NCBI GenBank assembly: GCA_033964015.1
Contig: CM066912.1
Coordinates: 31,458,532-31,522,531 of the forward strand
Reading direction: 5' to 3'
Source: Scolanthus callimorphus
Taxonomy: Eukaryota; Cnidaria; Anthozoa; Actiniaria; Edwardsiidae
DNA length: 64,000 nt
Part shown: piece after piece, positions 22,911 to 36,700 of the stretch
How positions within the stretch are numbered: position 1 is the stretch's first letter
How the letters are laid out: the number at the start of each line of letters is the position of its first letter
Notes under the pieces: generated by a model
Databases searched by the model: none
The model's input: the letters and a program-made list of their open reading frames with translations, nothing else
What the model was told of the DNA's origin: nothing
Made by a program: the position numbers and the translations under genes

Positions 22911-24713
22911 TACGCGCGCTCTGATTGGTCGAAAACCAATTACCATAACGCTATGATAAAGTTATGGTAAATGGCTTTGACCGGAAGTGTGTTTTCACTC
23001 GCCAAACTATATCAAAACTACAACAGTTTCCATCATTTCTCCATCTAAATCTTTTAAAAAAGCATCTATAAGATGACGAAACCTTCAGAAAACGATAGAA
23101 AAGATTTGCATGGTGATGAAATAGCGAGATGGACAGGTTATTTTTGATTCAGCAAGTGAAAACGATCAAATCAAACGTGCAACCGGCAAATCGACGGAAA
23201 ACGGCAAGGTGAGTTAAGTTTGCCACTCCTAGATTTGGAATTTACGCAGTTTGTGATAGTTGCATACAAAATAGAGGGTATTAGCTTCTTTATTCTAAAC
23301 AACCATTTGTGCTACAAAAACACACGCTCGCATAAAATGTTTCTGTGGAGATTTTTACAAACTGTATGCTGCCATATTTCACCGATTTCGCATGTCAAAT
23401 ACTCAATGCATTGTTTTACTGAAGACAATTCACTGAATGAAATCTCTTACGTTATAAGCTGAACAAAAGTGCTTTATAAATTTCCATGTTTTGAATGGTT
23501 TCAGTACAGAGAAAACACAAAATAATTGAGCGAATTGAGCCACACTGAGTTCGATCAAAACTCTGCATAAATGTTCTTTAAGGCGTGCTTTGTTGTTATT
23601 TTATAAAAGCAGAGGCGCGAGTGTCTCCACAGTTATTGGTTGTTCGATCAACCTTTCACAAGGGCTACCATCAGGCTATGGTACATAGTATATGTTCTAT
23701 TTCATAGGACGTGTTCTATTTCTTAAATATTACTTATAAAGACCGGATCGATACCCCCATACTATGAATCGGGAAGACCGAAGTCATTGATCGAGGATAT
23801 TTTGTAAGACACGCTGCTTTGCTTATATATTTTTCAAAAGTGAGGTCAAAACCATAAGTGTTGCCCGTCTGTTAATGAAATTATTATGGAAGTACGATAG
23901 TTTCTACCCTTCATACTTCCCAACTGTTTCATCCACAGCTCGCTACATGTACAGCGTCTGGTTGGCAATAAGAGTTGTCAGGACAAACCCACAATGCAGT
24001 ACAGTATGTCTAATGGGTGTTCTTCGGATAGTTTCCCAGGGAGAAGGCAGCCATGGAAACCGTCATGCTTCAGTAGAAAAACGAAAGGGGCATTTTTAAC
24101 AACTATTTGCACTTCCCATATCAGTAACCATATATCAATTAATGTAAGCATTATAAGCAACTATATTGCTTTATTTGATATCGCAAACAATAAACTACGT
24201 CCATTGTATTACAAAAAATCGCATTTTCTGGGACGGGCGGATCACATGATAAATAGTGTATTAAAGAAGAAATCAGCCTGCCCGATATCGGCGTTGCTAA
24301 CGATTTATCATAAGTACTGTACATTGCTACCAATGCTGATGTGGTTTTGTAAGGCCGACTCTAAAGGCCACTATATTTCTGATATAACGACCCATTTAAG
24401 ATGTATCTTGTTACAATGCGTATTTAACTAAAAAAAAATAATAGGACATCTGGGGTTCCATGGAGATCTTCTCGAATGGAAAATCCAATTTTGATTTGCT
24501 CCACTAATGCTTGAAATACAGATGAACCATAGAAGATGCCCCGTCAAAGCGACGTCGAAATTGTGACCAGCTATTACCACTGAAGGGGTGCTTCACAAAT
24601 AGTTCAATAGCCATTAACACTGCATTGGTATCCGAGCACGACAATGTGATGTCCCAGGTGAAATCCTAACTAAAGAGCAATATCTTTCGACACATCTAAG
24701 AAAAAGCTCAACG
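22911..24713. other. Spacer between receptor genes A and B
   Basis: About 1.8 kb with no exon I can support. It opens with CGCGCGCTCTGATTGGTCGA, a repeat motif also seen near 53548. A short ATG-led stretch at 23072 is soon closed by stops. No AATAAA signal is obvious just after the gene A stop, which adds doubt about its 3' end. Confidence 0.4.
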
Positions 24714-24765
24714 ATGATCGCAGTACTGCTGTACTCAATAGGAGTATTCCTTTACTTAATTTGTG
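24714..24765 (+). CDS. Gene B exon 1: signal peptide
   Basis: Encodes MIAVLLYSIGVFLYLICG, a hydrophobic leader, ending in phase 1 at TGTG|GTAAGT. It shares the opening MIA with gene A, and its upstream flank is similar too. Confidence 0.75.
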
Positions 24766-27700
24766 GTAAGTTGTAATATTTTTTCAAACGTTTTTAGGTC
24801 AGTTGTATCACTCTTTCATGCTTTCGATTGGCCTCAGGTGCATCCTCGATTACCTGCGATTTTGAAAACTCGTTTTGCCGTTGGAAAAATGCTGAAAACA
24901 CTTCTGGAAATTGGTCGATCACGAATCACGTCGGTAAGTGTGAGAAAAAAGCATCAAAGAAACACAAATAAGAGTTTTGAAAAGCGCTTTATACACTTCC
25001 CTAATATTCAGATATTCTGTTATGTGACGAAGATCAAGGGTTAAAACTAGCTTCCAAAATTCCAAAATTCTGATAATACTTCACAAAAATTGGTGGATTG
25101 AATCAATTCGGTAAGTCTGAAATCAACAGAAAGTAAAAAAAACTTCACTTTCGAAATGCGTTTGCAGTCCTTCCCTAATATTCACATATTCTGTTACGTT
25201 GAGGTTGTTCTTTGCACATTACATCTGTCATAAAATGAATTGTAAACGTTGCACCATTTTAATTTGGTATGTGGTTTTCCAAAAAATTCCAAAATGAAAT
25301 GGAGCCCTCCCACTTTGTATTAGTAGGCAATGGTAGACTGTTCTAGAGTGAACTGCTGAAAGCACAGAATTGTTCTTTCACCACATAAACAAGCAAAAAA
25401 ATCGACCCCAAGATAATGTAGAACAAAATCTAAGCTTTGGATTTTGTTTTGTTAGAGGAAGTGTAAACAAGAGAAATCAACCATTACATTTATTTATATA
25501 AAAAAAATTCTGTTTTATTTTTCTGAAACTGCATTTAAAGTGAAACTGCTGCTATTTCCTTAACATATATCTAAATTGCGGAGATACATGCAGAAGGAAA
25601 GGAAACAACAAAAGTGGTTTGCTCATGCGTCCGTCGTCGCACAGATAATCCACCAGTTATGATCGGGAGAATGAGCAAGCTGCGCGCGCTTGAATTTTAG
25701 TTGGCGATTTTTATGTTGTTGAGGTATAGATAGCTTGTCAGTATTTCGTGTTAGTTTTCGAGAAGTTAAGGACTAAGCCCGGTGGATACCCCTCCCTCCT
25801 GAAAAAAATCCAATTACCATTGGAATTTCCAACTAATTTTATAAAGGTATGAGTAGAAAGACCAGAATTGGCAACCGACTATTCTGAACTTCTCTGCTCA
25901 TTCCATGGTGGGTATTTTCTGGAATGACACAAATTACTAAAATACACTGCATATGCAATGAAATGGTAGATATAGATATTGCTATTTCAATTAAAAAAAC
26001 TCGTGACAAATAATAACTTTTCTTTATTGCACTTTTGTGCTTTGTTAGAATCATTCAATTGAAAGGGGTAACTACCTAATTTTTCCGAAGGAAGTTTTCA
26101 TTTGTATCTTTATCGTGTCATTGTAGCAACATACCAAAGAAAACACTGTATACATATCAAACAACAGACATTTGTTTCTTGAAAAGCCGATAGCGAGAAA
26201 CCATGTACACATGGCAACCTTGTTTCACACGGAAAAATATGTAAACGGGAGTTCCGCTTTCATCCAGTGCTAAATCTCTATATTAAGTATTTTGTTCGAG
26301 GAGCTAGCGCTTTATTGCATAAAAATTGACATTTTCCAAGCAAATAAGCCGATGTATTACACTTTTAGATTTTTTTAAGAAGCAATGGGCAAGCTGGCCT
26401 TCTTTAAGGTATAAAATAATGTTTTGAGCTGGAAAAAGTTCCTAACATTTGTTTCCACAGAAAAATACATAACGTGTACTCGCACTGGCAATCCATTAAA
26501 GCTACAGAGATTTTCTATTATCAAGCCAAACTTCACAGGGCATGGATTTATGTCCTTTTCCTGCTACTTGAAAGGCAGGTGCGTTCTCAGCATTAGCGTC
26601 GGAAGGCAGAAGCTGCTGTCCATTACTGGAGGGGACTACTGGAGACCTGTGAAATGGGAAATGCACAGCGTGGAGATACGTGCTCAACAAGAAAAGGCGA
26701 GTTTTCGATATTTTGTCATGATTATTTGCTCCAGCTGTTATTTATTGCTACATCTGTTAGGTGAACTCTCTTCATAATTCAGTAGAGCGACTGCCAATAA
26801 AGATTCTAGCGATCACGTTATCAATACATCGATATTGACTCACCTGTGTCCAAAAACGAGTCCCCTATTCAGTGCATATTGTCTCCACCCAGAGTGGACC
26901 TATACAATATGATAATACAAACCTGGAGGGATTTTCTCCATTCCGCTAACTAAATGACAAAAAGCTGTAATACAGCAGCTGTAGTACTAAATCAGTAGAA
27001 GAAACACGGTAAGGCAATTTATTCCGTCTTTAAAATAGAATCAATCAATGCTCTCGAAAGATTGCTACGTTTTTTAATAAGTGATTTTAACATCAAAACC
27101 ACCTGACACAAACCTCGGCAAATAAAAAGGATTCTAGCCCAACCTGACATTCTCATAAATTGATATTGTAAGAATCCATAGGTGCTGTAACGAAATAACA
27201 AAAAGCAAATAACTCACGGAATTCCTAAAGTAATATCAAAGAATAAGATTGGGCATCTTAGGCGATTTTTTATCAGTTTCAATCGAAGCCTTCGTAAGCG
27301 ACCGCCCTGGGAAATGCTGGGTATGTACCCAAATTTATAGCATATCTGGATTACCAAACCTTACACAATGATGTTCGTGCATTCGGCATTCGACGTGCTT
27401 ACGGAAACAAATTATCGACGCGTCGCAATCTATGCTATGATAATCAGCTATATATCGCTTTAAAGCTAAAATATTGCTCTATATTATGAAGTTGTTCAGT
27501 TTAGTGAAGTTTTTCTTGTATTTTTAACACTCCGAACTAAAGACTACCTTGTTTACTTGAGAAGCTCCAGACCATTAGCGTTTTCTTGCAGAATATCACA
27601 CTTTGTCGGATTTTAGTCTCGGAAAATCAGCTGCAAAACCGTGTCAGCGATTTTCGATATTTTGCATATTTACGAAGTTTTTAGGTGTTATCATTTTCTA

Positions 27701-30700
27701 ACGCCACAGAAAATTTGACGCCGATATCTTAAATCGTGCGAGGTCAGGAGCTTCGCGAAGGTGAAAATTTGACCTAAATGTAAGTACTAGAAAAAGCGTT
27801 AATTAAATTACAGAAAAAATGAGTGGCGGCCAATACAAAAGAATGGGCGACTGAAGCCTAGGAAAACAGTTGACTCGTCATTTGAGGTTTTAGAAATATA
27901 CTGTATCAAATGAATTTCAGGAAAGAAGTCATATTTTTAAATTTTTTATTTTTTACCTTTCCCGAAACCTTTATTCAGGTCAGGTCAGTCTCTGACTGCT
28001 ACTGGTACCACGTAACCCAGTACTACCTGCCGCGGGTCGAGTGGTCGGCGACTCAACCGGCTCCCCCATCTCACTCCTTGTGCTGATGAGGAGGGTGGCT
28101 AGTCACCCAGCAGGATTAAAAGCAAGACCTGTCAAAAGGGCGGAGGAGCTCCTTGTGAGCCAACGGCCATCTAGCTTTTGTGCTGCAGATACTGGATCCC
28201 CGATCGTCGGGTTTTCCCTGCCATTGGACTACGGACCTTTCTCTGCTCTGGCACCGTGTGTTTGCTGATGTGCAACAGTACTCCCACGCTAAAAGATTTC
28301 ACGCACAAGGCGTCTATCAACGATATTTTGCACCCACAGAAGTCCTTCGGCGATCGGCAAGAGGTGACGGGGACAGGATTAGTGAGATCTGGAAGTCCCT
28401 AGTCTCAAACCGGCACGTTAGGCGGCAGAGTTCTGATTCAGTCGTCTCACTTTTGGATAGGAACAGAAGAGTGACCCGGCAGCGTTCTCTGCGACTGAGC
28501 AGCCCTTTCTAGGATCCACTCTGCTCACCCTACATTTGGGAGGGGGCTAGAAAAGGTGCCCTAAAAATAGCCTGTTCCACCCACTCCTGGCTGGAAAACC
28601 GCATCCAGCAGGATCACCATCTTAGCGGTCGAAATACCTATAAATTACAATTTGCAACTTGGAACGTACGCACGCTCCTGGATAACTACGAACATACTGA
28701 CCGTCCTGAAAGAAGAACCGCCTTGGTATCCCTCGAACTGAAGCGCTTTCAGGTTGATATCGCTGCCCTTCAAGAAACCCGCAGATCTGGAACCGGACAG
28801 CTAAGTGAGCAAGGGGGTGGATATACCTTCTACTGGCAAGGAAGACCGGAGGGCCAGCCTCGAATGCATGGTGTTGGATTCGCTATCAGGAGCGAACTGA
28901 CCAAGTATGTTACCTCTCTTCCTCATGGCATTAACGAGCGCATCATGAAAATGCGTCTCTCTCTTGCTAAGAATCAATATGCCACTATCATCAGCGCATA
29001 TGCACCAACTCTAGACGCTGAAGAGGAGACGAAGGAAGCCTTCTACGCAACACTTGGTGATATTCTTGCGAGCATCCACAAAGATGATAAGATCATAATC
29101 CTCGGTGATTTTAATGCAAGGGTCGGAAGAGATCACGCTCTCTGGAAAGGGATTATTGGTAAAGAAGGGGTCGGGAAATGCAATTCCAATGGTGTTCTTT
29201 TGCTTACGTTGTGCGCGGAGCACCAACTTGTTATCACAAACACCTTGTTCCGCCAAAAGAACAAATTTAAAACCACCTGGCAACATCCAAGATCTAAGCA
29301 CTGGCATCTGATCGATTTTGTCATTGTCCGAGCTCGCGATCAGGCAAATGTCCAAATCACGAAATCAATCACTAGCGCAGATGACTGTTGGACAGACCAT
29401 CGTCTTGTACGCTCAAAAGTTACTTTAAGACTTCATCACAAGAAACGGCATATAGCAAAACAACCAAAAAAGAGACTAGATGTCGAGAGACTGAGAGATC
29501 CGGTGCTGCTTGAAGAACTGCAGCTTGCTCTCCGTCAGTCCCTTTCGTCCGTTCATGGCAACAACGTTGAAGAGTACTGGCAAGCTCTGAAAGCAGCCAT
29601 TCTTTCAAGTAGTGAAGCTACAATTGGCTACAGCACTAGGAAACACCAGGATTGGTTTGACGAAAACAACCATACCATTGAAGAACTTATAGACGAGAAG
29701 AGGAAGGCTTTCTGTACCTGGCAAAATGACCCTACGAATGAACCTAAACGAACCGCCTACCACAATATACGGGCTGAGGTCCAAAGGCAGATTCGCCATA
29801 TTAAAGATCAGTGGTGGGCCGCTAAGGCGGACCAACTTCAGGGTCTTGCGGACAAAGGAGATACCCGTGGCTTTTTCAGTGCTACCAGAACCATCTTTGG
29901 ACCCAGCACACGTGGGGAGACGCCCATTAAAGACAAAGATGGTACTCTTCTGAAAGATACAGTGAGCATCAATCAACGTTGGAGAGATCATTTTCAAGAA
30001 CTTCTCAACCGCGACTCCTTGGTTGATGATTCCGTTTTTGATATGATCCCGCAATCGCCAGTCAATGCTGAGCTAGGGGCAGAACCGACCCTTAGCGAGA
30101 CAAAATCTTCCATCAAGCAAATGAAAAACGGCAAGGCCCCGGGTGTTGACGGAATACCTGCAGAAATATTCAAACACGGAGGTGATGACCTGGCTCTATG
30201 CCTTCACCAACTCATTCTTCTAATCTGGCAGACGGAGGAAATAACCCCGGACCTTCAGGACGCGGACATTGCCAAAATCTTCAAAAAAGGAGATAAATCG
30301 GATTGTGGGAATTACCGTGGTATTTCCCTTCTTGCCATTGCTGGAAAGATCATTGCGCGAATCCTCGCTAATCGTTTAGTCCCGCATGCTGAGGGCCTCC
30401 TACCAGAGTCTCAATGCGGCTTCCGCCCAAATAGAGGAACAACTGACATGATCTTCACTGCTCGGCAGCTGCAAGAAAAATGTCGGGAGCAGCGTCAGCC
30501 ACTATATATGGCCTTTATAGATCTTACAAAGGCGTTCGACTCTGTCAATCGAGAAGCTTTATGGCGAATCCTGGCGAAATATGGCTGCCCGGAGAAGTTC
30601 ATTTCTATCTTGAGACTCCTTCATGACGGCATGACCGCCAGGGTTCTTGGCAGCAGTGGTGACAGCGAGACCTTCGAGGTACAGACCGGCGTAAAACAAG

Positions 30701-33700
30701 GGTGCATAATCGCACCTACCCTCTTCACCATTTTCATCTCAGCCATCTTCCATCTAATACAAGACAGACTGCCCGAAGGTATAGAGATCGTCTATAGAAT
30801 GGACGGGGGGCTGTTCAATCTGCGAAGACTGAAGGCGAGAACGAAGACCGCTGTTACCTCACTGATCGAGCTCCAGTATGCGGATGACAATTGCGTCTGC
30901 GCCACTTCAGAGCACCAACTCCAGGTCATTCTGGATGCGTTCACGTACGCTTACGAGTGCCTTGGCCTCTCAGTGAACGTAAAGAAGACAGAAGTCCTTT
31001 TCCAACCTGCTCCAGGCCATCAGTCCTCACCCTCACCCATGATCATCAGCGGCTCCACACTAAAGAACGTTCAGACCTTCCCCTATCTTGGCAGTGTCCT
31101 CTCAACAAAAGCTGACATCGAGGCAGAGATTTTACATCGCCTTAAGGCGGCAAGCTGCGCCTTTGGAAGGCTCCGTGAGAGAGTGTTCGAGGAGAAGGGT
31201 CTAAAGAAAGAGACCAAACTCCTGGTGTACAAGGCTGTTGTGTTACCCTCCCTCCTTTACAGCTCCGAGTCCTGGACGACCTATAGGAGACACCTTAACG
31301 CCCTTGAAAAGTATCATCAGCGCTGTCTGAGACGCATCCTGGGTGTGACCTGGCAGGATCGGCGGACTAATTGCAGCATCCTTGACGAAGCACACTCTAC
31401 CAGTATTGAGGCCATGATAATTGAAAATCAACTGCGTTGGACTGGTCATGTTGTGAGACTGAATGACTCACGCCTTCCTAAGCAGATACTCTTCGGAGAA
31501 CTGGGATCTGGCACCAGAGCACAAGGGGGGCAGCGAAAGCGTTTCAAGGACAATCTTAAAGCAAATATTAAGGCGTGCCACATCGATCTGACGGCCTGGG
31601 AGGATCTGGCACGCGATAGACCTAGATGGAGAAGTACTGTCCGGGAGGGTGTGACTCTGTTTGAGAAGGAGCGCCGTCGGAAAGCGGAGGAAAAACGTCA
31701 ACGACGTAAAGAACGCGATGCTGCCCCTGCTTCGCCACAGCTAGCTCCCTACACCTGCCCCACCTGCGGCAAAGTGTGCGCCTCGCGAATAGGACTTTTT
31801 AGCCATCAAAGGGTGCACAAGAGATGATTAGACAATCTTACTCGTTTACGAGGGATCCCATATTATTATTCAACAGAATAAGAATTAAACATTACCTTTC
31901 TGAATGACGATACAAAACCAACAAATCTTAGTTTCCTTGCCAGAATTCTAAAACACATGTCTAAATTTGACCTTTCAAACGGACGTAACCGAAAAAAGAA
32001 ATATTTCAAATACAAAACAGTAATATATCCTCAATAATACCTATTGCCGCGCCGTGTAGGTAAGCTATGGGTGAGATCCGCTAAACGCTGCGGGCGGGTG
32101 CCGCCCATAGGGTGTACATAGTATGTTCGCACCAACCCCAAAGAGTATCCACCCTTGCAGTTTAAATAAAGTAAAATAATGCAAAAAAACAATTTCCCGC
32201 CAAATAAAGCGAACGAAGTCTTATTTAATTTGCGCTGCGTCCTGCTCTTTTCTGATTGGCTTATTATACTTCAGATCCACCCATAGGGCCTCGTCACAAC
32301 GAAATGGCTTCCGTCTGTCGCTATCGTAGCATCAGTAACTAAGCAAGTTTTATCAATATGTAGGTTGCATTGGATGGAGTACTCCTACCTGATTATGAGT
32401 ACGCATCTATTGGAGTGGATGATATACGCTTCAGCAGAAATAACGGTAAGGGAATGGCACACTAGTAACAACCTATATGTTTTGTGTACTATTCTTAGCT
32501 AGTCTCCCCAAACTCTCTGTTGTATACCTAATGCTGTGGAATACAAGACATGTTTAACATAATTCGTGAGGGTTGATAGGCGTTACTAATATTATGAATA
32601 GAATAAATGGAAGAACTTAAACATAAATAATCAGGGCTTCTCTATTCATTAAATTGTAAATCATGAAATGCATGAATGAATAAATGAATTGGTGGTGGAT
32701 GGACGGATGAATGAATGAATCGTTTATCTGCCACGTTTGCAGTCAAAGATATAAGTGGAGTCAGCAACACGAACTAGCATACGATTACCATAAGCATATA
32801 AATTACAATTTACAATAAACATGGTATATGACCAAAATGATACATTACGCAAACTTGAGGGACACGAAATTTCTAAATCGATCAGTATTTGCTTTGGGAC
32901 GGACCTGGGAACTTGTCCCAGACCGCAGCCCGTAGCCATGGTGGTGAATTTCTGGGTCAGGAATGACGGAGCACAGAGGCTGGATTGCTTTGCTTCTCAC
33001 ATTTGATACGAACGACTTACAGATCTCTATCCGACGCGCATTCAGCGTTTGGAGCCCTGATAAATGCAGAGCGTCGTCGTAATCTATGGGGAAAATATTA
33101 TACTGAGGGCTTTGCGCTGGACTGACTCTATAAGATTATCAAGATACAGGGGCAGTGAAGCCCATACAGGTGCGGCGTACTCAAGCGTCGATCGAATTAG
33201 AACACAATAAATGGCGACCAAATCCGCGCGCGCCACACCGGATTTCTTTAGTAAACGAAGCGCATACAGGCGCTTGCTTGCCCTCCTAACGATGTGCTCA
33301 ACATGCGTGTTCCAAGATAGATCACTTGAAACATGTACTCCGAGGAGCTTGTATGCTTGTACCTACTGCACTGGGTTACCCTTGATAGAGATAGGGATGG
33401 ATGAATGGATGGATGGACGAACGAAAAACATAATATCAATCAGGTTCTTCTTGCTGCATGATAAGTTAACTAAGCCTACAATCCTGAACCTGCTGAAAAG
33501 TTTATGTACAATAAAAGGAAGGTGACTCCGACAAACGACACATAGTATCGAATCCTGAAAACAAAATGTAATTTCACCTTATTGATTCTTCGTTTATGTG
33601 AAATGCCTGTTAGTTCGAAAGGGTGTTGTAGGAGATCTTATTAACCAACTTCTTTGTGTTATGTGGAAAAATGTTTAGCAGGACCCACCCGTCATAACTG

Positions 33701-36700
33701 TTTTTCATAATTCTCTACCACAATATTTGTCCGAAGAACTAGAACGCCTACAAAAGCGTGCGCTCCGTATTATCAGTTCCGACGACTTGTCTTGTATATG
33801 CCTATGAGATGTCTATAATATGCCAACATTATACCTCAGGAGAGAGGAGATAGGTGACATTGAGACTTTTGAGGACCACAAGCTGCGCTCTCTCTGTTAC
33901 CACCACCTAACCCCAGCACTATGAACACTAGGAGGAGTCGCAAATACCAAGTGCCACGATATAGAACGAATCGTTTTAGAGACAGTTTTATAGTCAGCCA
34001 TTGAAATAGTCTTTTCATATTTTAGCTCTAAATTTAGCATGTATTTATAATATATTAGCTGTTTTTATCCATTATATTTGTATATTTATTCTTATCTATT
34101 GTAAAAATTCTTATAATTCAGTCTATGGCTGCAAGGATATTTGTTAATAAACCATCTATCTATCTGTTCATTCAGCTTGAATATTGACTTTGTGTCTCCC
34201 ATAGCAAATCTAATCGCGACTCACATAATGTATTTGTTTATTATATAAACTGTATTGTTTTATCAGGATTTCGGCCATTGAGAAATAAGGTAATTCCCAC
34301 GTCTGAAAAAGTACGTTAACTTGAGAATTCATCCAACCATGTTCATATAATAAACAGAACAATACATGGACTTTTGGAATGTATTGTCTCGTGTTCAAAT
34401 TTGATATCTTACTATATCTCCGCACGCCCATGTATTATTCGATCTCTGACTCGTTTTCCTTGCCTGTCGTTATTTACTGAAACAAGACACTCTTTTTTCA
34501 GCTTCAAGTTGTAGAATAATAACATCGCCATTACACGGATCCATGAACTGTACAAATGGTTCCCTTGTTGGGAGTGTTTGCATGTTTACTTGTCATGGAG
34601 GTAAACGTGTTCTTGGATCGACAGCGCGTCAATGTCAAAAGGACGGGACGTGGTCAGGGACTAAACCAGCTTGTGAGGGTAATAATTTGTCAATCTAACA
34701 AATCATGAAAATATTAAATATACTTCACATTCAGGTTTAAATAACACAGTAGTAACACAGATCACAAACTGTATAAGCTTTTACCACCACGTAATAACTG
34801 TGAACGTAACTTAAGACGAAACAAGAAATTCCATGTCCCAGTTGCGAAGACAAAGAGACTAATTGAAATTAAAATTATTAGTTATGCATGTACATAGTTT
34901 CAAATATTTCATCTAGATTTTATAGCTTTTATATATTTTAGTACTTTTGTAAAGACTAATTTAATTCAGCCTTTGGCTGCAATTTTCATTCTAATAAACT
35001 GTCTATGTTGATCCTTATTTTCAAAGCAAGGATCAGGTTACGCAATGGCTACACTGCAAAGGACGGGGATGTTGAAATGCTACTTGACAACAAGTGGAGG
35101 ATGGTTTGCCATACTGCATTACAGGATTTTATTAACACTGCAAAAGTTGTCTGTCGATCGCTTGGCTATGAAGAAAATGGTGTCAGGATCAGCCCAGAGA
35201 AACGGCCTTATATGGAAGACGCGTGGATGGTTGTGCAAAGATGTTCTGGCAAAGAAACATCCATCACTGATTGCCAGGGCACAATAGCTCGCTATGCCTG
35301 CCAGTTTGACGATTTGTTGACCGTGGATTGCAGAAACATGACATGTATGTATAGAACAAGCTTAAGTGAAAACTATTCGTGACACAAGAAAATGCTTCAT
35401 GATCCAAGAACAAAGAGCTATTTAACAATTAGACTACGAGTTCGAGTTTTCTATGAGTCAATAGATAGTTAACGAGGCGCGTAGCGCCGAGTTAACTATT
35501 TGACTCATAGATTAGTAGAAACCCACTTGCATACTACCTTCGGGTTGTTGCTAAAACGTATTTATTTTCATTGTTTTAGAAAGTTTTGCGCTAGCGTTTT
35601 CGCTACTCACTATCTATTACGTGATAGATACTGAGTAGCGGAGCCAATCAGATTGCAGGATTCGTGATAGTATGCGAGTGCGTTTCTAGTAATACCTGCT
35701 AATACCTTTCCTTTCAGGAAAGTGATGTCGAAGGCTACAACTAAAGAGTAAAAACGTTTTCTTCAATGAACAGAGTTTCTTACCATTTTCCTCTACTTAG
35801 CTTTCGCCGTGAGGTTTCAACAAAAAGTTTGCTCTGTAATAGTTTAACGAATCATTTTATTAATCTTAAATACCGAGTAAGAACCTGTATATAAGAGCCT
35901 AAAATTTTCAGGATCATAGATTCAGTGTATACCATTGTCACAGATATTGTACTACGTATACATAACTGCATTTTTTACAAAAACAATGTTTATCTGCTAA
36001 ACATTCACATTCTGAACAAACCTTTTGGGGTATGTAGTATATTTCTCAAAATGATTAGAGTGATTTGTTTCTATATGAACCTATTTTCAAAAAAAATCCC
36101 AATCGTCATGATTAGAGTGTTTTTTTTTGTATAAGAACCTATTTTCATTTGACATGATAAAAACATTCTTATTATTTCTTCTCATATGCTTCTCTTATTT
36201 CTAATCATTTAAATGGCAAATTTAAGGTATGAGTATACCTTTGAGGGGTGGCGCGGGAAAAAAATTAGCATCGCGTCACAATTTACACCACAGCCGTTAT
36301 TCATATATCATTTTAAAGCTAAAAGGTTGGTCTATCTGAAGAACAATTTTGTTCTCATTATATTGTACATGAACATATCTTTTTTTAGCCCCAAAGAAAA
36401 ATGTACCGACTTTCTTTAAAAAGTTCCAGCTTCTTCCAATTAAATTACTCAGCTCCAAATTTAAGCAAAATCTATTCTTTAGAATGCGATCTAAAAAAAA
36501 GTGTGCGGGATTTTTGATTTTCCTTTCAAAACAAATTTTATACTAATTTTTGTGTTAGCATTGCCAAAATATCGATTTTCAACCTGTTTTACGTGATATT
36601 TTCGCAAATACGTAAAATATCAATAATCCCGCACACCTTTTTTCAGATCGCCCTCTAAGGAATACATTTTGCGGAAATCTGGAGCTTTTAACATTAACTG

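Larger units (their letters stand above)
32446..34501. other. Gene B intron 4: LINE debris in both orientations
   Basis: This 2.1-kb intron (529 bp in gene A) is enlarged by a reversed CR1/L2-like fragment (about 33010-33400), a forward fragment (about 33690-34160), ATGGATGAATGAATGAAT-type simple repeats near 32690 and 33400, and a foldback repeat near 34225-34430. No receptor exon is expected or seen inside it. Confidence 0.6.

Noticed and set aside
29605..30054. 149-codon minus-strand open frame
   Set aside because: Shadow of the LINE ORF on the other strand.
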